Origin: Acanthaster planci
Taxonomy: Eukaryota; Echinodermata; Asteroidea; Valvatida; Acanthasteridae
Assembly: GCF_001949145.1 (NCBI RefSeq)
Contig: NW_019091355.1
Location: 5,435,625-5,495,624 of the forward strand
Direction: 5' to 3'
Length of the DNA stretch: 60,000 nucleotides
Shown here: positions 1 to 10,300 of the stretch, in pieces
Position numbering within the stretch: position 1 is the stretch's first letter
How the letters are laid out: each line of letters starts with the position of its first letter
Position numbers and translations under genes: made by a program
Notes under the pieces: generated by a model
Seen by the model: only the letters and a program-made list of their open reading frames with translations
Databases searched by the model: none
Told to the model about the DNA's origin: nothing

Positions 1-62
1 AACAACCTGGTAACCCCCAAAATGTCAAATGGTACAATTTGTTTTACTGTTAAATGAGAATT

Positions 63-330
63 GGTACACTGAGTTCCTTCAGTTCACATGAACATAACAA
101 TTTGCATTCTCCATACTAAAGACACTGTTGCTATACCTTGTCCCTTGGGGCAAGCAACTGCTTTTGTAAGTTTTGATTGCACTAATTACACCGTTTTCAG
201 TGGATAAGGTCACAAAGGAACCAGTCTATTCCAGAGATGATGTTCGCTATGCAAAAGCATCACGAGGTATAGCAAAAGTATCCCCAGTCTGGGGAACTCG
301 AGTATGTCCAATAAGATAACTCAGTGTACC
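63..330. mobile_element. Foldback MITE, family A, copy 1
   Basis: The ends form an inverted repeat: GGTACACTGAGTT at the left and AACTCAGTGTACC at the right. Inside, a second inverted pair carries the words ACTGTTGCTATACCT and AGGTATAGCAAAAG. No coding capacity is visible. A diverged second copy lies at about 34383-34665, sharing the blocks ACTAAAGACACTGTTGCT, GGGGCAAGC, AGGAGCCAGTCCATTC-like and GAGGTATAGCAA. Two copies with the same internal order make this a dispersed non-autonomous DNA element. The superfamily is not assigned. Confidence 0.75.
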
Positions 331-1110
331 ACATTTTATTCCAATTTAACTCGCAAAAGGCTTATTCAGCTCTTGATCATGAATATGTATGATAATCTAC
401 ATAACAATCTGTTGAAGTAGTATGACAACTCCCCTGTGACAGACACCTGTGAAGAGCTTTTCTTTGCAAAGATTAACAAACTAACTAGCCAATTCAACAA
501 GCAAGGTGCCTCACAAAATAATAAAACCCACTGAGATCAGCCTCTAACAAAAACACAAAAAGAGGCCTAGGACCACATCTAGCACAGCAGTCAGAGCAGT
601 GTTCTGCAGTAGGTCTTACAAGACAAGAAAACAAAAATGCAAATGCCTCACACTAACATTGTGATCAATGAACACTTTTCATCGCAACTGGCACTGTACT
701 GGAAAAAATTAATTGATACATGTACCGGGTTTGTACATGCACTGTACATGTACATGTACCCCAATAACCTTGACGTCTCATGCAGTACACACTCAGAAAT
801 TAATTAAGATGGGCTTCTTAGACCAACAGTTTCAAATCTGATGAGACATTAAAGACATATGCAACAAAGCAAAAATGTGAACTTACACAACACCGTGCTA
901 TGCACACCCACACTGAATAAGATCCCGTCGCCAAAATGACGACCTTTCTCCAGCAAGCACCTCCAGGAGAAATGACACGTGTACTACCCACCTCTGTGTC
1001 TTACATTTCCCCCGACAGAAGACAAACACTTGACAGAGAGTGCACACAGGTCATAACTGGGACTGAGTGATGCGTAGGCTGTAAGGCAGAAAATCAATAA
1101 ATTGATATTA
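331..1110. other. Non-coding AT-rich spacer
   Basis: No credible exon is visible on either strand. The stretch contains a cluster of the palindromic word TACATGTA near 718-760, which recurs across the window. I see no splice-bounded open frame here. Confidence 0.5.
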
Positions 1111-1208
1111 GGGTAATTCCAGTAATCAGGGGTCCGTTTTTTTCCTCTCCCTGTCACATCTGACAAATGAGTTTGTAAGTTCAAAACACATTTTCTAATT
1201 TCCAGAGG
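1111..1208 (-). mobile_element. MITE family B, copy 1, cut by assembly gap
   Basis: The segment begins GGGTAATTCCAGTAATCAGG and matches, in inverse orientation, the right half of the complete element at 4231-4475. Shared words include CTGTCACATCTGACA and ACACATTTTCTAATTTCC. It runs straight into the N gap at 1209, so the other end is not seen. The repeat itself probably caused the gap. Confidence 0.75.
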
Positions 1209-1292
1209 NNNNNNNNNNNNNNNNNNNNNNNNNNNNNNNNNNNNNNNNNNNNNNNNNNNNNNNNNNNNNNNNNNNNNNNNNNNNNNNNNNNN
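1209..1292. other. Assembly gap (84 N)
   Basis: Run of N. The left side abuts a MITE copy. The sequence after the gap does not obviously continue the element. Confidence 0.99.
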
Positions 1293-3378
1293 CTAACCTT
1301 TAGTCAACCAATGCACATGCAAAACACACTTCCTGAATTTGGGCAACATCTGTAAAATGCTACTTCTCTCAAAAATTGAGATACCTGTGTATTGCGGACT
1401 CCCCTATTTCTTGTCAAATTTCTATACTGATCCAATATTGATAATTGATAACTGCTAACATCTTCATTCATATTTGCCGTTCACTATGACTTACTGTCTA
1501 TTCTTTCTAATTAGCAGGAGAATTTGCAGGTACAAAATTGTGTTCTGATGATTGCATCCTATTTTATGCAGGTAGTAATTCTTTCTTATGACAATAAAAA
1601 TGATCATTTGAATAAGGAAATGAGCATTTGCTATTCACAAACTGGAAAAGATGATTAAAAACCTTGAGTAACAATTGCACACGTGTGCATTAAAATCAGC
1701 TTGGAAGACCACGTATAGACAGGGTTTTACAAAAATGATTAATCATGCATACAGGTATATTCAGACTGAAACCTAAATTGTAAGACTCAAGAATGAAATC
1801 TCAGCTTTCCAAGAAAACAAAACTGATCCCACCAGTAATATATGGTACACAGTAATTTTTCTCCTAATCCACAAAAGCCAACAGGTGATTCCTAAACTAT
1901 CCAGTTTGTACTAATGAATCCGTCTCCCACTGTGGACTGGACTATGTGACAAGGTACATGTACTCGTATTAAATTGAAATCCAACACCCAAGTTTTCTTA
2001 CTGAAGACAAATGTTTTGGAAAAGACAAAATAATTCTTAACTAATATGCATTTTCAAATATTTCCCCCATGAGTACACTCTTGTGTACGGGTCTTGGCCC
2101 GGTACATGATGCACTTACTGATAAAAGTGTTCCATGACACCAAAACGTTATAACGTTCCATTCCAACAAACTAAGGCCAACCAAAAAATTGAATTTTTCA
2201 GCCTTTTTAAAAAGGACCAAAATAAAACAAATCCAACAGCAGTTAAAAATTTGATCCAATGCACGTCAAAATTTGCAACATCAGACTCATTTTGTATGGC
2301 GCAGATAACACATAATGCACACTGTTATTTTCAGAGCGCTGTTAGCAACAACCACTTCTGAACTGGACCCCAATAACCACAATCTTTATTCTTTGGCATT
2401 TTGACACCGTCCACATTGACTCCATTTGTTGACTTAAACTAGACTGACGTGTCGATCGTGGTTCTATGACGCTATGAATTAATCACCGAGACAAAAAATC
2501 AATTTCTTTTTTCACAAAATAAGATAAAGCCCTGGTGAGCAGCGTTCAATACTACAACAGTTGATAAGCGTGAGAAAGTGCAGCTCATTTTTTTTTGCAT
2601 TACATATTTCTTCCTCGTGGCAAAATGCAGGCACTAACAATGTGTGAGATAACGAGGCCACTAAGGTGGCAATTACCTTAAAAACAAAGCTTGCGTCACT
2701 GCCATTACGAAAAACAAACAAGACAATACAAAAGAAACAACAAACTACAAACAGGGAAAACAAAATGATCAACAAATAAACATAATGATGAATAAGAGGG
2801 CTACAGGAGGGGGGTACATATACACTTGATCACACATCAAGCTAAGACCCTGGAGACTAGGATGCAGGAAATCTATTGCATAAGATAAAAATCTAAGTTT
2901 CTGCTTGAAACTTAGAATTTAAGTTTCTGCTTGAAACTCTCTGAGAGAAATCGGTAAGCTATTCCATAGTTCAGCTCAATTTACACTTTACTTTTTGTTT
3001 CTCGAATTGCATTTGATTTGCAACTATTTCTTTTGGAAAATCTCAGTGCAAAAAGTAGAGTGGAGTTATACTTCATGCACTCCATGATTCAATGATTTCT
3101 CTTCCTTCTTTGTGCTGCCTAACTCGCTCCTTGAGTGAGTAAAGTTAAAGAGTAAACAGAACCGAAAAATTGTTTCCTATCAAAAGCAGGAAAAAAGATC
3201 ACGGAGGTACGTGGGTAAAATAGCTTGCTTTAAGTTTTTCTACCAAAAATATTGCATGAGCTGAAGGTCACTTTTTTTTTGGTAACAAGTGAAAGTTTAG
3301 AAAGCAGATGGTTGAGGATACGAGAACATGAGAAAAAGGGGCCTGCTAAAAATAAAACACAGGATGATGTTTATAAAA
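1293..3378. other. Non-coding spacer
   Basis: I see no recognisable coding sequence. Short open frames on both strands are AT-rich and lack splice context. A duplicated word TAAGTTTCTGCTTGAAACT occurs twice at about 2894-2940 and is itself nearly palindromic. Confidence 0.5.
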
Positions 3379-3563
3379 AATAAGGCTAAGAATGGGAACA
3401 GAGGGCGTAAATAAGGCTCAGAATGGGAACAGAGGGCGTAAATAAGGCTCAAAATGGGAACAGGGGGCGTAAATAAGGCTCAGAATGTGAACAGAGGGCG
3501 TAAATAAGGCTCAAAATGGGAACAGGGGGCGTAAATAAGGCTCAGAATGGGAACAGAGGGCGT
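3379..3563. repeat. 31-bp tandem repeat, six units, alternating variants
   Basis: Six head-to-tail units of exactly 31 bp, each containing AATAAGGCTCAGAATGGGA and GGGCGT. Two unit variants alternate, one with CAGAATGGGAACAGAGGGCGT-like sequence and one with CAAAATGGGAACAGGGGG. Units 2-3 and 4-5 therefore form a 62-bp higher-order period, and unit 6 repeats the first variant. This implies duplication of dimers rather than of single units. Confidence 0.95.
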
Positions 3564-4230
3564 TTATTTTTAAACTTTTTGAAACAAAAACTGGGAACAT
3601 ACTTTGGGGGGGGGTTACTTTATAAAACACAGCTGACCTTACCAGGATTTCTCCAATTTAGACCAGTAATCTGTGATGTTACTATAGGATATACATCTCA
3701 ATAGGTAGCAGCCACACTACTCAGCACCAGAAATGTTTGGCCAGTGAATTCCATATGTTCATGGCGTACGTGTACATACAATATTCAAGTACGTATAAGC
3801 TCCACGCATTACAAATAACTGGAAATAGTATTATAGAGCGAGTACCTACCAGCAAAATTCAGTGACTAATTTTTTTTTTTAATTACCAATTGCTACATTC
3901 TTTTTCACAAGCTTACCAGTAGCTTTGCCACAGTGAAACGGTGCTAAGTGCAAACTAAAAAAATAGATCTGTGGCAGAAATTGCTAGTCTAATTAACATT
4001 GTTATTTACCTACGTACTTATATAGTCATTTTAGGTTTAATTTGCTTCAACACAAACATTCTAAGCAAACCCAAACAAATTGGTTAAAATATCATAACGC
4101 TTTCCTTGGTTTCTAGAAACAATCTAGAATTAAATACAGACAAAAAATTTACATTCATTCGTTCACATTACACCATGAATAATTACATTTTAACTTTTTT
4201 CTACAATGTAAAAAAAAATGCACCGAATGT
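3564..4230. other. Non-coding spacer
   Basis: AT-rich sequence with no supported exon or structured element. It holds homopolymer runs near 3605 (G) and 3870 (T). Confidence 0.45.
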
Positions 4231-4475
4231 GGGTAATTCCAGAAATTATGGGTCCAAATTTGTGACATTTTTGTGGTTCCAGTTACATCTGACCTTTTTT
4301 GTTTGACAAGGAAATATCACCGGAATTGATTTCAAGCTATTATTCTTTGTCTGGCAGGTAATTTGCATGAATTCATCACTCTTGGAAATTAGAAAATGTG
4401 TTCTGAACTTACAAAATCATATGTCAGATGTGACAGGGACACAAAAAAATGGACCCCTAATTTCTGGCATTACCC
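4231..4475. mobile_element. MITE family B, copy 2, complete
   Basis: This 245-bp element has imperfect terminal inverted repeats of roughly 55 bp. The left end is GGGTAATTCCAGAAATTATG and the right end, read inverted, is GGGTAATGCCAGAAATTAGG. CATCTGAC is conserved in both arms. It has no coding capacity. The truncated copy at 1111-1208 confirms that it is dispersed. Confidence 0.85.
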
Positions 4476-5327
4476 ATACATATCACATCAGTCTGAAAAT
4501 TGAAGATTCTTAATGATGTTAATGCTCACGATGTAAATCAGAACTCATAATTTATTACAGTAAAAACATGCCACACAAAAAAGTAGACTGGTGAATTAAA
4601 AAAGTAAGACGAAAATTCAAAACTTTAGTTCTGCATGAGCAAAGGGAATCTCTATTTCTATACATTTGCTGATACTTTCTGATATTTCGCAGAATAACTG
4701 AACTCAATCTTTGAATTGAAATCACTTAGCTTCACTCTCTGGTAATGGAAATACATGTAATACATGTCCCCAAGTCTCCTCATATTTCCAATTGAAACCT
4801 GAAACTCGACTGATGAAATACAGTCATGATGATCTTGTCTCTGCCTTATGGAAATGTTAGAGAGTTTATGAGGCAGAAAGTGACTATGGAGCACCTAGAT
4901 GTACATGTAATTTAATTTTGTGTGTTTCAGTCTATTCAGCAGTAAGAACATGAACGTGTGTGGTGCAAAATGACATTTATGGCATACCAAAAGCACAGAC
5001 CAGTGTACATGTCCATGTATTCCAAGTCCTCACATTAGCTTCAATGAAGGCTATCCGCTCCAAGCGGAACAAAAGAGGGCGTGTTTTTTTGGTACTCACT
5101 GCATAGGCGCGCGTTTATAATGGAGATCAATAGTGTGTAACAAATTTATTCTTTAATGTATGGTCTTTGTGTACACGCAGAATGCGCGCAAGAATCTGCT
5201 TGGAAAACTTACTACCATCTGTCTTTCTTTTGCCACTTGGGGGAGCACTTCAACTCGGGGTGGATACATGTACTTTTCTCTGCTTCTCTTTCTTAAAAAT
5301 AACAGGAAAATTGACAGAGAGCAAAGT
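4476..5327. other. Non-coding spacer
   Basis: No supported gene. A short perfect stem, CCGCTCCAAGCGG, lies near 5056-5068. TACATGTA words are present. Confidence 0.45.
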
Positions 5328-5641
5328 CAGGGTACCCGCAGAAATCTGAAAACCAAATTCCATAACTTTTCCCAGAACTTTCCAGGACTAAAATATAACA
5401 ATTTCCAAGACATTCAATACCATTTTGCTGAAGGAAGTTGTTTAAAATTTGGTAATTATTAACTGGAAGACTGTCACAGCCACTACTCTAGACTGTACAT
5501 TTATCATGATTCTGTTTGCAAATCAGAAGCACCCCATCAAGACTAACCCTTCCGGGACACCCTATTTTTCCTAAGTTTCCATGACTTTCCAGGAAAATTT
5601 TCCAGAAGGTTTCACAATTTTCCATGACTGTGGGAACCCTT
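5328..5641. mobile_element. hAT-like non-autonomous DNA transposon
   Basis: The left end starts CAGGGTACCCGCAGAAATC. The right end, read inverted, starts AGGGTTCCCACAGTCATGG. Both subterminal regions are rich in the motif TTCCATGACTTTCCAGG in one or other orientation. This end signature (CAGGGTTCCCACAGTCATGG with repeated TTTCCAGG) is one I associate with hAT-type elements of marine animals and fish, a recognition from memory. No transposase frame and no clear 8-bp target duplication is visible. Confidence 0.6.
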
Positions 5642-6085
5642 TCAAGATGAGAATTTCAAGTTGTAATATAGAGTAACTTTTACAATCTTGATTGGGCTTT
5701 TCATGCCCCAAACTAGTCATCCAAACCACAGTAATACATGGCTGGCCTGACTGTAACAGTTGAGTTCAATGAACTCCAGTTGGGCGAATGGTACGCACAG
5801 TCGTATACAGGGGCGAGACAGGATTCACTGTAGTTTTTTTTTTTTGCTCATGGAGATATTCAGGTAAAAATACTGCAACAAGTAAAGGATTCATAATCCC
5901 GATTTCATTCATTTCATTTAAAGGGTCCACTTCTGAGTTTAATATGTACATGTATGTACACTGTTTATGCATGATATACATGTACACTGTAGTTTGAGAC
6001 TGCGTTGGCACTATGCAATGAAACCAAAACCATTACCAAAATATTCTTAATAATGTGAGCTTTCATCAAGCCGGAGTCACTACTC
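5642..6085. other. Non-coding spacer
   Basis: No supported gene. TACATGTA-type palindromes cluster at 5944-5992. Confidence 0.4.
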
Positions 6086-6148
6086 TATTAACCCTAACAG
6101 TCCTCAGTCCTCCAACAGGTGAAGGATTGAGGACTGTTAGGGTTAATA
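6086..6148. repeat. Perfect 21-bp inverted repeat
   Basis: The arms 6086-6106 and 6128-6148 are perfectly complementary, containing AACCCTAACAGTCCTCA and its inverse, with a 21-nt loop. A decayed relative with the same outer words is at 29382-29448, so this is a small dispersed foldback element rather than a unique hairpin. Confidence 0.8.
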
Positions 6149-7116
6149 TAAAGGAGTTGAACCATAAACAAAATGAGACTGCTCTTTGCATATGTAAGAA
6201 CAATATTCGTTATCACACGAGTGCAAATGGAACACAAAAAATAAAGTGTCCTGTATACCAAGACACCAAAGGCCAAATATCATTGGCCAATCGCTGAAGA
6301 AAATTTCCCTACCTTTGACAAGTTTATGGAGTTCATGCCTCACATAATTCGTCTAAACTATGGCACTTCATTGATCACATAATAAAAACTCGTTTTTGCG
6401 AGCACAAGCTGTTGATGTAAACAAAATGACTTGGGTACATGCTGTACGTGGCACATGCCCTTGATTTACATTTCTTGATTTAAATTTGTTTAATTCTGTA
6501 ACAAAAGAAATGACTCGAAGACAATTAAAACGTATGCAGCTATCACATGGAATGGAACTTGTCTCCAAATTTTATTTTAAAAAAGAATTAAATTTTAAAA
6601 AATCTGATTGTAATTTTTTTTCAGAAACATCGCCAAACCCGTCTGTTAAGGTAGAATCATTGTTTGGATTTTGATAAGCCAGTACTGATTAATTGGCAAA
6701 ATTATCAAGGCAAAACAATCAATCAATCTTGGCCCTGCATGATATACGTGAAAGTCAAACCTGGTTATCAAGCCAGGGATACATGTTTGTAGGCCTACGT
6801 GACATAAGATACGAGATATCTCAGGAAGGATGTAAAAACGATTAGGCTTTTTAGCTTACTCCTTGTGTCAACATGATTTGTCACGAGATGCAAAAACCTG
6901 GTCAGTTGGTGGAAATGTTGAAAGCACCGTCGTCTCTACCGATCCATGGGAAAAAATTTTCATTTTATAATGAGATCGGGACGCTTTGTCAAATGTACAT
7001 TGTACAGTGCAGTAGGCCTAGGCCAAAGGTTGCTGGCCCTGTGTTTTCTTTGCGAAACGTGGAAGACCCACTGCTCAACATCTAAGAAAACCCATCATCA
7101 ACGGTGATGTTGCAGC
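6149..7116. other. Non-coding sequence upstream of the ANAPC16-like gene
   Basis: No separate exon is supported. TAGGCCTA words occur at 6792 and 7013. The final few hundred bases probably include the promoter and 5' UTR of the gene starting at 7222, but no TATA box or transcription start can be placed. Confidence 0.4.
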
Positions 7117-7130
7117 CCGCCCTCTTGTGG
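7117..7130 (-). promoter_or_regulatory. CTCF-like motif near the ANAPC16 5' end
   Basis: On the minus strand the sequence reads CCACAAGAGGGCGG. This fits the core bilaterian CTCF consensus at all but one position. It sits about 90 bp upstream of the ATG. A second word of the same quality is at 14184-14197. This is a motif match only; occupancy is unknown. Confidence 0.3.
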
Positions 7131-7221
7131 TGAATGTTTCCGGTCTGGCGACTTGACGCATTGTACGAAATCTCATGCAACGCTGAGATTCGACGTAAAT
7201 TTTGCGGACAACAGTGACAAA

Positions 7222-7321
7222 ATGGCGAGCAACACCTCGAGAAAAACAGAATTTGACAGCCTAAGGAAAGCACTCTTTCATTCCCCTACTGCTCTGGAGG
7301 GGAACCAGCAGGACGAGCCAG
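7222..7321 (+). CDS. ANAPC16: ANAPC16-like exon 1
   Basis: This exon encodes residues 1-33 plus the first base of codon 34. It opens MASNTSRKTEFDSLRKALF, in which RKALF is the conserved N-terminal word of the family. It ends CCAG/GTAAAT, a strong donor. Other frames here carry stops. An upstream in-frame ATG at 7153 exists but adds residues with no family resemblance, so 7222 is preferred. Confidence 0.85.
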
Positions 7322-10300
7322 GTAAATGTTTGTTAGAGAAGTGTTAGTGTAGGTATTCCGCGCAGATATTTTCATATTTGGACCTGGCCTATGCCTACTC
7401 CCGGTTCCAGAACTATAAAAATACCAAACCCACAGATAGCCATGCACTAACTCCCAGAGTTCCGAGTCCTAGGCCTAAACTCATTTGGCTGTTTTGATTG
7501 TGCCAACTTACTCTTTTATCACAGCCATTTGTGCGGCCAAATTTCATACATGCCTTCTTGGTGAAGATAGATGTCAGATGGTTAGGTTTATTCACCTTAG
7601 ACCTATCCTCATTAACACATATAGGCCTAATTAAAATGGTGAAAATCTTCAGCATTTTGCCCATTGCTTTTGAGTCAACTCGTACCTTAGGTGACTCATA
7701 CCTGAGGCAACACCTACCTGGAGTTAAAACCACAGTCGTACCTTCATGTTATCAATTCGGTTGTAACTTTCTTGCTTACAAGCTATGGCAAAGCTGACAG
7801 TTATTGAGAGTACGTGCTGCTGATTTTCTGTTGTGAGGATGGGCAAAATGCTCAAGAATTTCACCATAAGCCTTATCACAAATACTGCATGGGTGATTTT
7901 GCACAATGGTAGAAAGGCATTGTGGGAAGGTTTGCTCCTTTTTCCTCCCCACAATGCCTTTTCTATCATTGTGTAAAATCACCCATGCGGTATTTGCGAT
8001 AAGGCTTATGTTAATGAGGATATAAGGTGAATAAATCTCCCCATCTGACATCTAACAAGAAGGCATGTATGAAATTTGGTTGCATAAATAACTGTGATGG
8101 AAGAGTAAGTTGGCACAATAAAAACTGCCAAAATGTGTTTACGGGAGTTTGTACATGCCTATCTCTAAGGTTTGTATAAACCAATGTATGGACCGTGTAC
8201 CAAGTCATACAGTTTGACTGTTGAAGGTGTAAATATGACGGTTTGGGGCATTCAACACAGAGATTGCAGATCATGTATGTGGCCAAACTTTGAGCAATTT
8301 TGCACGTGCCGTGTTACGTTGGGACTCGACTTACCGAGCATTGCATGCATAGAGACCCAGTGAAACAGCATCTGAGCATGCACAGGACCAGTGGACGATG
8401 CATCAGCTGCCCTTACCAGCAGCGATGTGGCATGCACGGTGGCGATGTCACAGTGCACAGTCCATTCCACGATGCACAAGCACTTTGGCCGTACTGATGA
8501 TTATTTGCTAGACTACTGCTTTGGGAGATGAGAAATCTATCCCCAGTCTCTTTTTGGTAAAGTGCACTCATTACGAGTCAACTTGTCTCAATCAATGATG
8601 TGTCTCAACAGTCGAGTTGTCTGTCCATTTGAGGCACAGACAGTCGAATTGTCCCACCAGTCGAGTTGGCTCAACGGTCGACTTGTCCGGGCCCCCTACT
8701 TATCACTGTAAACCACCATCAAAACACCCACCAAAATTTGGGATGTTGGACAACTCGACCATTAACCAACTCGACATGAGACAACTTGACTACTGAGACA
8801 ACTCAACAGGTAGGACAATGCGACTGTTTACCAAGTCATCTGTGAAAACAACTCTATCATTTAAGGTGCGAACATGACAGAGTTTGGGAACTTTAACACA
8901 GATTGCTGATCATGTGTTTGGGCAAATTTGCGTGTGCCATGTTACATTGTGACTGGTGGACAGCGTATTGGCCACCCCAACCAACACAATACCTGGCCAT
9001 GACGGTGATGCTGTGGGGCTTGTTTGGTGTCACAGTGCATGGTCTGGGGTGCATGGGCACCTCGGCCACACTGATGATCAGTTGCTAGTCTCCACAAGGC
9101 ACCACATTTCAAATCACACAGTGAACGCACCCACACTTACCTTACATACCTAGTGTGGACATTCCTTTCTTTTCGTGCAGTGAAGAAAACTCAGTGAAAA
9201 TACTTATTTTTCTTGAACTGGGAACATGATTTTTAGCTGGCTTTTTGTACAAGGTCTTCTTGACTATTCCTTTTCCTTTTACGACAGATGACCCCCACCC
9301 CAAAATGCCTTTAAACCTCTTTTTCAGAGAAAGGGAAACATCCTGTGGACATGTGTAAGGCATGGTTACCATTTAAGATCCGATAAGGGAGGTGCCCTCC
9401 AGTAAGCTTTTCCGGTAGCAAAGTCCCCTTTTATATCGGACCAGCTACAGGGACTTGGAGACTGGTCTGGCAGTTGATGTAAAGGATAATGCCGGAGGTA
9501 CGCGACATTTGTGGGTGAGAATGGGCCCGAGGGCCAGTCTTACCCATGAATGTCGCGTTACCAAGGGTATTGTGCGACTTAACCTCCATCCATGACGTCC
9601 CCCTATTTCGCCTCTCCATTATTTTGTACGAATGGAGCGACTTTGTCTGCAAGAAAATAATCCTGAAGGATTTGTCGTTATGTAACTTTCAAATGCAGGC
9701 ATCCCAATATTTAAGCAATTGTACAATTAAGCTGGGTTCATTCTGTATCAACATGGCGTGGAGTGAAAGTGACAGTGATGGCGGTCTATTCCTAACATAG
9801 AGTGTATTTCAGTCACAAGACAGTGACGAGTATCACACTGATGATGCAGTAGCTGATGCATTAGACTTACAAAATCACACCACAGTAGAATTAGAAAACT
9901 GTGTCTACCAGCTGATAGTTTCTGATATATCTGACGATGAGCTCCTTGCAGTGTCCTTCGCATGAGAGGAAAAAACATCCAAACTAACCGTTTTGAGACG
10001 CCGAAAGGAGACGAAGAGATAGCACGAATGAGTAAGAATGAGAAGGTAAGCATTCCCCAGAAAAATAAAAATGAAGATGTTTCTTTCTTTAACTTTGTTT
10101 TATGTGATCTGTTTCTTGTTTATTAAACTCCTGCACAAAAGAGGTTAAGTCAGCTTTGGAACAAAGTGTTATGAGTGAGAAAAAAATCAAAGTGGACCAT
10201 TTCTTTAATATCATATTTCCAACTGAATCTTAACCTTCAGTTTTTATAATGGAAAACACCTGTAAATTAAGTCGCGGACAGATTTTAAAATTGTACCCCG

